Both the position numbers and the translations under genes were made by a program. From Algicola sp. (GTDB lineage: Bacteria > Bacteroidota > Bacteroidia > Flavobacteriales > Flavobacteriaceae), in contig JAAEZN010000035.1 of assembly GCA_018222835.1 (NCBI GenBank), positions 1 to 32,085 of the forward strand: 32,085 nt of DNA, in the 5' to 3' direction. Of the stretch, positions 23,842-31,391 are shown one piece after another. Under the pieces are notes generated by a model. The model had not been told where the DNA came from. It made no database searches and saw only the letters and a program-made list of their open reading frames with translations. The first letter of the stretch is position 1, and the number at the start of each line of letters is the position of its first letter.

Positions 23842-24523
23842 TAATAAAGTAACCGACATTTTCTTTGATCTTGACCACACTCTCTGGGACTTTGAAAAAA
23901 ATTCAGCCCTGACCTTTGGTAAAATTCTTGAGAACCATAAAGTATATGTGGACCTTGATGGTTTTTTGAAAGTATATGCACCCATTAATTTTCAAATGTG
24001 GGCCTTGTACCGCGAAAATGGGATCAGTAAAGCAGAATTACGGTATCAGCGGTTAAAAAAAACCTTTGATATCCTGAATGTCCCTATTTCGGATGAGTTG
24101 ATAGATGCATTGGCACATGATTATATTGCACATTTGTCCTCGTTTACCCATTTGTTGCCCAACGCCGTTCCTGTTTTGGAATATCTATTTCCAAAATACA
24201 AATTGCATATTATAACCAATGGCTTTCAGGAAGTACAGACCAAAAAGTTGAAGGGGAGCAGCATACATCATTATTTTGAGAAAGTAATAGATTCTGAAAT
24301 GGCCGGTGTTAAAAAACCGAACCCCCATATTTTTAAGCTTGCTTTGGACCTAGCTCAGGTAAGGCCAGAAAACTCCTTGATGGTGGGCGATAACCTTGAA
24401 GCCGACATTTTGGGTGCAAAAGCCATGGGGATGCAAGTGCTTCACTACAATTTTCATAACGACCCAAATCATGGTGAATGTAAAATGATTAACGACCTTA
24501 TTGAAATAAAAAGCATTTTGTAG
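23834..24523 (+). CDS. yjjG: YjjG-family noncanonical pyrimidine nucleotidase (HAD)
   Basis: A 229-residue HAD subfamily IA phosphatase. Motif I is FDLDHTLWDF with nucleophile Asp12 and Asp14, motif II is IITNG (Thr128), motif III is GVKKPNP (Lys160/161), and motif IV is MVGDNLEADI with Asp186 and Asp191. YjjG homologues dephosphorylate pyrimidine nucleoside monophosphates, including modified ones, and so keep damaged bases out of DNA. The helical cap domain lies between motifs I and II. The start codon is inside the end of the deacetylase-like gene (eight-base overlap), so translation is coupled. Confidence 0.93.
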   Translation: MFDNKVTDIFFDLDHTLWDFEKNSALTFGKILENHKVYVDLDGFLKVYAPINFQMWALYRENGISKAELRYQRLKKTFDILNVPISDELIDALAHDYIAHLSSFTHLLPNAVPVLEYLFPKYKLHIITNGFQEVQTKKLKGSSIHHYFEKVIDSEMAGVKKPNPHIFKLALDLAQVRPENSLMVGDNLEADILGAKAMGMQVLHYNFHNDPNHGECKMINDLIEIKSIL

Positions 24524-24578
24524 AGTTATCTTATAAGTGGCATACCCCATTTTTTGACACTCAAAAATGTTTTTGGCA

Positions 24579-25130
24579 ATGAAAAGATTATGCTATTCAA
24601 TTTTATTGGCGATTAGCTTTTTATTTTTTGTTGCTTCGTGTACCGAAGAACAAGATTTCAGTCAGTTTAATGATTTAAGGGCAAACCCTATTTTGGCTTC
24701 TGGCCTTTTTTATTTGGAGTCCGATGAGGAGACCATAAATTCAGCTGGCGCGCTAAGCTCTTTTTATTCCCGAGAAGTCAATTTTGATGCTTTCAATGAA
24801 CAATATGTGGCAGAGCGTCTTCTGGAAGGGGTTGTTACCTACGAGATAGATAATTCCACTAGCAAGGAATTGCGAATAATCATTGAATTCTTGAATGATG
24901 CAGGACAATCATTGGACATGGAAATCTTTACCGTTGAAGCTAATCTCTCGGAAACTGTAGTCCGCGAGGTACCCTATGGCCTTGGGGGCAAAAGCATTGA
25001 TATACTTACAAACACTTCGAGTTTAAGGATCTCAGCCAATAATTTGGGTGACGGCACAAGTGTTTCGTCGGTCGAAGACCCTAAAATTATTTTACGCTCA
25101 GGAGCGCAATTTGTATTTCAACTACAATGA
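24579..25130 (+). CDS. Secreted lipoprotein, unknown function
   Basis: A 183-residue lipoprotein. The signal peptide MKRLCYSILLAISFLFFVAS leads to lipobox VASC with acylated Cys21. An ATG four codons upstream (24567) is also in frame; I prefer 24579 because lysine and arginine then stand next to the start. The mature part has no motif I recognise; it looks like one all-beta domain (alternating VTYEIDN, LRIIIEFL, DMEIFTVEA). It overlaps the DUF5723 barrel gene by four bases (ATGA), so the two proteins likely work together at the outer membrane. Confidence 0.8.
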   Translation: MKRLCYSILLAISFLFFVASCTEEQDFSQFNDLRANPILASGLFYLESDEETINSAGALSSFYSREVNFDAFNEQYVAERLLEGVVTYEIDNSTSKELRIIIEFLNDAGQSLDMEIFTVEANLSETVVREVPYGLGGKSIDILTNTSSLRISANNLGDGTSVSSVEDPKIILRSGAQFVFQLQ

Positions 25131-26584
25131 GAATGGCTCTCAAATGTATAGTGATCGCGCTATTTTGTAGCACCACAGTTTTTGCCCAGAACAAGAAATT
25201 GTTGTACGATTTTTATGAAATACCGCAATCTTTGATGGTAAATCCCGGGGTAAAGACTTCGCAAAATTGGCATGTAGGAATTCCGGTCTTATCTGGAATA
25301 TCTGTTCAGGGAGCAAGTAGCGGGGTAACGGTAAACGATCTTTTTGCCAATGATGGCATTGATTTTACCACCAAAGTCCAAGAGCGACTGCTCGATGTAA
25401 TGAGCAACAAGGACGATTTTAGTTTCACAAGTCAGATAGAAGGATTTACCGTTGGTTTTCGTGGAAAAAACAGGCCGGATGATTACTATTCCTTTGGAGT
25501 GTACGGAGAAATGGATGTTATTTCATATTGGCCAAAAGATCTCGCTATTTTGGCTTTTGAAGGCAACGGAGGAAATAATATTGGTAGAAGTTTTGATCTC
25601 GGGGATTTAAATGTTCGTGGAGAAATGGTGAATGTGTTTTACTTTGGAGTCAACAGAAAAGTGGGTGCCGACCTTACATTAGGGGCAAGAGCCAAGCTTT
25701 ATTCAAGCATTTTTCAGTTTCAATCCATAAAAAATTCAGGATCGTTTGTAACTGCCCAAGGGGCCAACAATATTTATGAAAGTAGCATAAATGCCGATAT
25801 GCAACTACAAACTGCAGGTGTAAAAGGGTTTTATGATATTTTGGAAGAAGATACAGGAACAACCAGAAAAGATGGGAAAAGTTTATTTTCCAAACGCGTT
25901 TTATTGGGCGGAAACCTTGGTTTGGGGCTGGATTTTGGCTTTAGCTACCAGCTTAACCCACAGACCACGGTAACCGGCAGCATTCTGGATGTTGGCTTTA
26001 TTTATAATTCCAAAGATGTTTGGAGCTATACCTTAAGCGGAAGTGCCTCTACCGATGGTATTTCTGTTATTCTTCCCGATGATATAAATAGTGTTGACAA
26101 CGATTTATGGCAAGACCTGATCGATGAAATCGATGAAGCATTACCGCATGGTGTAAATGAGAAAGCTTATATCTCTTGGAGACCTGTAAAATTGTACGGC
26201 TCCATTCGTTATGATTTTGGCGAAGAAGGAAGCCCATTTTCCGATAATTGTGGATGTGCCGTAAACCAAGATAGTGGTACCAATAGGGATTATTACAGGA
26301 ACAGTGTCGGGGGTCAATTGTTTATGATGAAAAGACCTAAAGGGGTTCAACCAGCATTGACAGGCTTTTATCAAAGAAGGTTTGGGAAAGCGGTTTCTCT
26401 AAAAGCAACTTATACAATAGATAAATACTCCTATACAAATATCGGATTGGGTACAAGTCTTCAGTTGGGGCCAGTTAATTTTTATGTCTTGGCAGATAAC
26501 CTACTCAGTTATTCCAATGTGGCCGACAGTCATTATGCTTCTTTACAGTTCGGATTTAATATTATATCTTGGAACGGTAATTGA
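25127..26584 (+). CDS. DUF5723 family outer-membrane beta-barrel protein
   Basis: A 485-residue secreted protein with signal peptide MRMALKCIVIALFCSTTVFA and probable cleavage before Gln21. The mature start (LLYDFYEIPQSLMVNPG) and long run of amphipathic strands with glycine-aromatic turns fit DUF5723, a Bacteroidota family thought to form an outer-membrane barrel related to PorV/FadL-like proteins. A short loop has two cysteines (CGCAV, about 383-387) that could form a disulfide. The end SLQFGFNIISWNGN is a plausible final strand, but the terminal residue is not the usual aromatic. It sits between a lipoprotein and a secreted protein gene, suggesting an envelope complex. Confidence 0.85.
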   Translation: MRMALKCIVIALFCSTTVFAQNKKLLYDFYEIPQSLMVNPGVKTSQNWHVGIPVLSGISVQGASSGVTVNDLFANDGIDFTTKVQERLLDVMSNKDDFSFTSQIEGFTVGFRGKNRPDDYYSFGVYGEMDVISYWPKDLAILAFEGNGGNNIGRSFDLGDLNVRGEMVNVFYFGVNRKVGADLTLGARAKLYSSIFQFQSIKNSGSFVTAQGANNIYESSINADMQLQTAGVKGFYDILEEDTGTTRKDGKSLFSKRVLLGGNLGLGLDFGFSYQLNPQTTVTGSILDVGFIYNSKDVWSYTLSGSASTDGISVILPDDINSVDNDLWQDLIDEIDEALPHGVNEKAYISWRPVKLYGSIRYDFGEEGSPFSDNCGCAVNQDSGTNRDYYRNSVGGQLFMMKRPKGVQPALTGFYQRRFGKAVSLKATYTIDKYSYTNIGLGTSLQLGPVNFYVLADNLLSYSNVADSHYASLQFGFNIISWNGN

Positions 26585-26597
26585 GTATATCATCTAT

Positions 26598-27443
26598 ATG
26601 AAAGCTAAAGTATTGTATATATTGCTATTTGCAATAGGAGTGAGCGGTGTTGTAAATGCACAACTGAACAATTATAAATACATTATTGTTCCGAAAAAAT
26701 TTGAAGCCTACAAAACGGTTAATGAGTATCAAACCAGTACGTTGGTCAAATATTATTTTGAGCAAAATGGGTTCAATGCTGTATATGATGATGCCCTTCC
26801 TCTCGAGTTGGCAAATGAAAGATGTTTGGCTTTAGAGGCAGATATTGAAGATAACTCTTCCTTGTTCGCGACAAAACTGAACATTACCTTAAAAGATTGC
26901 AATAATGTAGAAATATTTAGGTCTATTGAAGGTAAGAGCAGGATCAAGGAATTTAATGAATCATATAAAGATGCTATTCAAAAAGCATTTGTTTCCTTTT
27001 CCGGAATGAAATACGCCTATGTGCCTAAACCTAAAGAGAAGGTAGAAGGGGAAGCTCCGGTTACCATAAGTTTTAAGAACGATGTTAAAACCGTGGAGGA
27101 AGAGCCGACAGAGCATATAGTTGAGCAAAAGTCCACGGTAGATGAACAGGTTTATAAGGCCATAGAGCCAAAACCAAGTAATATTACAAGGGCAGTAGTG
27201 GAAAAAATAGAACTGCCGGATTCATCAAGTGTTTTGTACGCCCAGGCCATAGCAAATGGATATCAGTTAGTGGACAGTACTCCGAAAGTGGTGCTAAAAC
27301 TGGAACAAACTTCTATGGATAATGTGTTTATGGCCAATTTTAATGGAAACAATGCGTTGGTCTTTAAACAAAACGGAAAATGGGTCTTGGAGTATTCTGA
27401 AAATGGCGAGAAAGTCCAAAAAGAACTTAACATCAAGTTTTAA
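26598..27443 (+). CDS. Secreted protein of unknown function
   Basis: A 281-residue protein with signal peptide MKAKVLYILLFAIGVSGVVNA and cleavage before Gln22. The first mature domain (YKYIIVPKKFEAYKTVNEYQ..LVKYYFEQNGF) recalls the small lipoprotein domain that precedes outer-membrane partners in Bacteroidota. A Pro/Glu/Lys-rich linker (about 135-200) follows, then a C-terminal beta region (KVVLKLEQTSMDNVFMANFNG). I start at ATG 26598; the longer frame begins inside the DUF5723 gene. It is the last gene of the plus-strand run, and its stop shares TTAA with the convergent rarA stop. Function unknown. Confidence 0.78.
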   Translation: MKAKVLYILLFAIGVSGVVNAQLNNYKYIIVPKKFEAYKTVNEYQTSTLVKYYFEQNGFNAVYDDALPLELANERCLALEADIEDNSSLFATKLNITLKDCNNVEIFRSIEGKSRIKEFNESYKDAIQKAFVSFSGMKYAYVPKPKEKVEGEAPVTISFKNDVKTVEEEPTEHIVEQKSTVDEQVYKAIEPKPSNITRAVVEKIELPDSSSVLYAQAIANGYQLVDSTPKVVLKLEQTSMDNVFMANFNGNNALVFKQNGKWVLEYSENGEKVQKELNIKF

Positions 27444-28717
27444 AAATCATACTTATTCTTCCATCTTTTCTTTAAAAAATCTTTCATGGAATTTTCCCTA
27501 GGGTTATTTCCGGGCTTATAGAAGGTAGTGCCCTTTATTTCATCCGGAAGAAATTCAAGGTCCACAAAATTATTTTCGTGGTTGTGTGCATAGTCATAAC
27601 CTTTGCCATAGCCTAGGTCCTTCATTAATTTGGTCGGGGCATTGCGAATAGCCATGGGCACGGAAAGATCACCGGTTTTCCTAACAGTTTGCTGTGCTTC
27701 GTTTATGGCCATATAGCTGGCATTGCTCTTGGCCGAACTTGCCAAATAAATAGCACATTGTCCCAAAATTAACCTAGCTTCTGGGTAACCAATGGTAGTA
27801 ACGGATTGGAATGTGGTATTGGCAAGCACCAAGGCCGTAGGATTGGCATTGCCTATATCTTCGGATGCCAGGATTACCATTCTACGGGCAATAAATTTGA
27901 CATCCTCGCCGCCTTCGATCATTCTGGCCAGCCAATACACGGCTGCGTTTGGGTCACTACCTCGAATGCTTTTAATAAAGGCAGAAATTATATCGTAATG
28001 CTGTTCACCGGTCTTGTCGTAAAGTACTGTGTTTTTTTGAACCTTGTTTTGCACCAAATCGTTGGTAATGACGATTTTGTCACCGGCTTCGGAATTGATG
28101 ATCAACTCAAAAATATTCAACAATTTTCGACCATCACCACCCGACAATCGCAAGAGAGCTTCGGTTTCCTTTAGGTCGATTTCTTTTTTGGAAAGTTGAG
28201 CATCGGTTTTTATAGCACGTTCCAATAAGGCGATGAGGTCATCTTTGCCAAATGGATTTAACACATATACTTGGCATCTCGATAAAAGTGCGGGAATAAC
28301 CTCAAAACTGGGATTTTCTGTGGTTGCACCTATCAGTGTGACCCAACCTTTCTCGACCGCACCAAGCAATGAATCCTGTTGCGATTTGCTAAACCGATGG
28401 ATCTCATCAATAAAAAGAATCGGATTTTTTGACGTGAAAAGCCCTCCACTCTGTTTGGCTTTGTCTATAACTTCCCTAACATCTTTAACGCCACTACTAA
28501 TGGCGCTCAATGTGTAAAATGGCCTTTGGCTTTCTGTTGCAATAATATTGGCCAGAGTTGTTTTTCCCGTTCCTGGAGGTCCCCAAAAAATCAAAGAAGG
28601 TATAACGCCATTCTTTATTTGGTTGGTCAATGCGCCTTGCTTTCCCACCAAATGTTGTTGACTAATATAATCTTCTAGAGTTTTCGGACGTATTCGTTCT
28701 GCCAAAGGTTCGTTCAT
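27440..28717 (-). CDS. rarA: Replication-associated recombination protein A (AAA ATPase)
   Basis: A 425-residue RarA/MgsA, a clamp-loader-like AAA+ ATPase that acts at stalled replication forks and single-stranded DNA ends. Walker A is GPPGTGKT (46-53), Walker B LFIDEIH (101-107), sensor 1 GATTENPS (130-137) and the arginine finger Arg147 in LLSRCQV. The C-terminal tetramerisation part contains DPNAAVYWLARMIEGGED and the conserved PTKLMKDLGYGKGYDYAHN. The -7-like box TATTTTTA (28722-28729) is only four bases before the ATG, suggesting a leaderless message. Confidence 0.97.
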   Translation of the reverse strand: MNEPLAERIRPKTLEDYISQQHLVGKQGALTNQIKNGVIPSLIFWGPPGTGKTTLANIIATESQRPFYTLSAISSGVKDVREVIDKAKQSGGLFTSKNPILFIDEIHRFSKSQQDSLLGAVEKGWVTLIGATTENPSFEVIPALLSRCQVYVLNPFGKDDLIALLERAIKTDAQLSKKEIDLKETEALLRLSGGDGRKLLNIFELIINSEAGDKIVITNDLVQNKVQKNTVLYDKTGEQHYDIISAFIKSIRGSDPNAAVYWLARMIEGGEDVKFIARRMVILASEDIGNANPTALVLANTTFQSVTTIGYPEARLILGQCAIYLASSAKSNASYMAINEAQQTVRKTGDLSVPMAIRNAPTKLMKDLGYGKGYDYAHNHENNFVDLEFLPDEIKGTTFYKPGNNPRENSMKDFLKKRWKNKYDF

Positions 28718-28826
28718 GGAGTAAAAATAAAATAATTTTGATGGTCTATGATCAATGATTCGTATGGTTTACCTGACAATTTGTATAATTTTAGGATTGT
28801 GGCGAGATGTTTGATTTTATAGGAAT

Positions 28827-29552
28827 ATGAGTTTTAATACTTTTAAATTTTCAAATTCGGTGGTTTTTGTGCCCTTGTTTGCAGTTTTGGCTATCTGGGT
28901 GGTCTTTTGGGTAGAAGTTAAATTCGGCATCAACTTGAATGAATATGGCGTGTATCCTCGTAAGTTGTCGGGTTTAAAAGGAGTAGTGTTCAGTCCTTTT
29001 ATACATGGATCTATAACTCATTTGTACAACAATACCATCCCTTTAGCGGTGTTAACGGCCTTTCTATTTTATTTTTACAAGAGTGCCGCGTTAAGGGTGT
29101 TGCTCTTTGGTACACTGGCCTCAGGCCTTCTCACGTGGGCGATTGCCAGGCCATCGTACCATATTGGTGCAAGCGGGGTGATTTATTTGTTGGCCAGTTT
29201 TATCTTTTTTAAGGGCATTTTGGCCAAAAATTATCGTTTGGTAGCGCTTTCTTTGGTGGTTGTTTTTATCTATGGAAGCATGATTTGGTATATTTTTCCG
29301 GTCAAGGACGGTATTTCATGGGAAGGGCACTTGGCAGGTTTTGTTACAGGTTTTGTACTTGCTGTAATTACCAAGGTGAGTGTTCCCGAAGTTCGAAAAT
29401 ATGATTGGGAAGAGGATGATTATAATGAGGAGGACGATCCCTTTTTAAAGCATTTTGATGAAAACGGTAACTTTATAGCATCTTCTGAAGAGGAAGATCC
29501 TGATCAAAAAGTAAAGATTAAATATCACTACAAAGAGTCGAAAAAAGATTGA
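28827..29552 (+). CDS. Rhomboid family intramembrane serine protease
   Basis: A 241-residue membrane protease with six predicted helices. The catalytic pair is Ser116 in HIGASGVIY and His168 in WEGHLAGF, with FIHGSITHLYNN (58-69) as the conserved oxyanion and gating region. It cuts substrates within or near the membrane plane. After the last helix comes a cytosolic acidic tail (about 190-241, WEEDDYNEEDDPF, SSEEEDPD) absent from minimal rhomboids and of unknown use. It diverges from rarA across 109 bases and converges on rlmB with six bases between stops. Confidence 0.94.
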   Translation: MSFNTFKFSNSVVFVPLFAVLAIWVVFWVEVKFGINLNEYGVYPRKLSGLKGVVFSPFIHGSITHLYNNTIPLAVLTAFLFYFYKSAALRVLLFGTLASGLLTWAIARPSYHIGASGVIYLLASFIFFKGILAKNYRLVALSLVVVFIYGSMIWYIFPVKDGISWEGHLAGFVTGFVLAVITKVSVPEVRKYDWEEDDYNEEDDPFLKHFDENGNFIASSEEEDPDQKVKIKYHYKESKKD

Positions 29553-29558
29553 TGTTTT

Positions 29559-30296
29559 TTATAGGGCCCGTTGCCGAACTACTTCGTATAGGAAGACTCC
29601 ACAGGCCACAGAAACATTCAAAGAGCCAATTTTGCCCAATAAGGGGAGTTTAGCTTTATGGTCAAGTATGTTTAGGGTGGAGGGGGAGATACCTTTCTCC
29701 TCTGAGCCCATTATTATGGCAGTAGGCTGGTTAAAGTCTATGCTGTAGATTTCGTTGTTGGCTTTCTCCGTAGCTCCGGTTACGACAACCCCTGATGATT
29801 GTAGGTAAAAAATGGCATCTTTTAAATGATCCACTTTGGCAATGGGAATATTAAAAGCTGCTCCAGCCGATGTTTTAATGGCGTTCTCGTTCAATGGTGC
29901 CGAACCGGTTGTGGGTACAACAATGGCGTGGACACCTGTACACTCCGCCGTTCGGATAATTGCGCCAAAATTGCGCACATCGGTTACCTGATCCAATAAT
30001 AGGAACAGAGGGAGTTTCTCCGTTGCCACTATAGCTTCGGCAACAGATTCAAAATCCTGAAATGCAATCTGCGAAATCTTGGCCACGGCCCCTTGGTGAT
30101 TGCCATGTGCCAATTTGTCCAATTTTTGAAGAGGGACATAAGAATGGCTTATTTTGTTTTTTCTTACGTCCTCCTCCAATTGTGTGAACAGATCACCTTG
30201 TAATCCCTTTTGTAGATATACCTTGTTTATAGGGGTGCCGGAATGTATTGCTTCTTGGATTGCCCGTATGCCGTAAATAATGTGATCAGATTTCAT
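29559..30296 (-). CDS. rlmB: 23S rRNA (guanosine-2'-O-)-methyltransferase, SPOUT family
   Basis: A 245-residue TrmH-family enzyme, most like RlmB, which methylates a 23S rRNA guanosine (G2251 in E. coli). The N-terminal substrate-binding domain is IYGIRAIQEAI (7-17) to about 90. The SPOUT domain has motif 1 TDVRNFGAIIRTAE (105-118), motif 2 IIMGSEEKGI (194-203) and motif 3 GKIGSLNVSVA (221-231), which form the knotted SAM site. RlmB is the commonest assignment at this length, but other TrmH members are possible. Confidence 0.92.
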   Translation of the reverse strand: MKSDHIIYGIRAIQEAIHSGTPINKVYLQKGLQGDLFTQLEEDVRKNKISHSYVPLQKLDKLAHGNHQGAVAKISQIAFQDFESVAEAIVATEKLPLFLLLDQVTDVRNFGAIIRTAECTGVHAIVVPTTGSAPLNENAIKTSAGAAFNIPIAKVDHLKDAIFYLQSSGVVVTGATEKANNEIYSIDFNQPTAIIMGSEEKGISPSTLNILDHKAKLPLLGKIGSLNVSVACGVFLYEVVRQRAL

Positions 30297-30300
30297 GGGG

Positions 30301-30308
30301 CAAAAATA
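30301..30308 (-). promoter_or_regulatory. -7 box of rlmB, four bases before the ATG
   Basis: TATTTTTG on minus is a full consensus match, followed by CCCC and then the start codon. It lies within the T-rich tract of the terminator of the preceding gene. A very short or absent 5' leader is implied. Confidence 0.5.
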
Positions 30309-30316
30309 AATAAAAA

Positions 30317-30341
30317 AAACCGCCTAAATTTTAGACGGTTT
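30317..30341 (-). terminator. Rho-independent terminator after the secreted protein gene
   Basis: An 11-position stem (AAACCGCCTAA against TTAGACGGTTT) with one C-A mismatch and a 3-base loop, 38 bases beyond the stop of the minus-strand gene ending at 30379. A long T run follows in the minus direction. Confidence 0.8.
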
Positions 30342-30378
30342 ATATTGTTCTGTAAACTTTATTCCTTTAATCTAAGAT

Positions 30379-31125
30379 TTAGCTTTTATCTAGATAGGTA
30401 AAGACTTTGATAAGGTCTGCTTCAGTTTTTAAATCTAGATTGCTCTCTTTTAAATATATCTTAAGTTCCGATTTTAGAGGGTCTTTAAACTCTTTTAAAA
30501 ATTTATTTGTTTTAGGAACGATTTCATCAATCCTATTGACTCCTTTTCTCTGATAATAATATTCGGTAAAATGGGTAAATCTATTGGGTACTGCTTTTAC
30601 AAATGAGTTTTGGGCTTTTTGTCCTTCAGTAAATTTTACATGAATCCTTTTGAACAGTGTATAGTTGTCCCCATCCATTAATGTGCTTAAGTAACCATTT
30701 AATGTGCTTCCTTTTTTATCGATGAAAGTGGCAAACCCCATAGGTTTACCATCTACCATTACTTTAATGGATTTGTCCTTGGTCAAAGCGGTGACTTTTT
30801 CTTCTGACAAATTGGTTTTTTTTAATTCAATTTCTTCGTTGTAGGCATTATATCTATAGTAGTAAGAACCAACGTTTTCTTCACCATAAAAAACGGGTGC
30901 TTTTTGAAAGGTATCGTTAGTATAAGGCGAGCCTGAGAAATCATCGATTCCTGTTCGCTTGGACAATCTGTTGTATTGGTCATCCATATCCCCGATTACA
31001 CTGGATACCATTGCCTGTGATACTCCAGAACCACTGGCGTTGCTTACAGCAATCTGACCTGCATATTGAGCTGATAATGTATGGGTGGAGATGATTATTA
31101 GTAAGGATAGAAAAATCTTTTTCAT
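30379..31125 (-). CDS. Secreted protein, unknown
   Basis: A 248-residue protein with a clear signal peptide (MKKIFLSLLIIISTHTLSA, cleavage before Gln20). The mature part is Lys/Glu-rich, with a tyrosine-rich patch GSYYYRYNAYNEE (about 86-98) and no family I recognise. No cysteines, membrane helices or repeats are seen after the signal. The C-terminal third looks helical and charged (NKFLKEFKDPLKSELKIYLKESNLDLKTEADLIK). It is a stand-alone gene between two terminators and probably periplasmic or surface-exposed. A block TTAACAACTT (plus, 31204-31213) upstream resembles part of the motif near the sigma factor. Confidence 0.75.
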   Translation of the reverse strand: MKKIFLSLLIIISTHTLSAQYAGQIAVSNASGSGVSQAMVSSVIGDMDDQYNRLSKRTGIDDFSGSPYTNDTFQKAPVFYGEENVGSYYYRYNAYNEEIELKKTNLSEEKVTALTKDKSIKVMVDGKPMGFATFIDKKGSTLNGYLSTLMDGDNYTLFKRIHVKFTEGQKAQNSFVKAVPNRFTHFTEYYYQRKGVNRIDEIVPKTNKFLKEFKDPLKSELKIYLKESNLDLKTEADLIKVFTYLDKS

Positions 31126-31331
31126 GAGATTGATGTTAATGGTTTATACATTTTGATTGTTAAGATAGGAAAAATGATGGTAATTTTTATTTGATCTAAT
31201 TAATTAACAACTTGTTTGTGTACTATTTAAAATATGCTTTTTTATTTTAGGAATATGTTTGTGAAATATTCGTTAGAGTGTGATAATAAAATCCAAACGG
31301 TTATTAAAAACGGATTTTCATTTTAAAAAAA

Positions 31332-31358
31332 GTGCCCGATTAAAAACTAATCGGGCAC
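31332..31358 (-). terminator. Rho-independent terminator after the SusE/F-like gene
   Basis: A perfect 11-bp stem (GTGCCCGATTA with TAATCGGGCAC) and 5-base loop, 33 bases past the stop, followed in the minus direction by a T-rich run. The strongest GC-rich hairpin in the window. Confidence 0.92.
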
Positions 31359-31391
31359 CAATTTATTTGTTAAGACAAATTTAAAGTTTCA

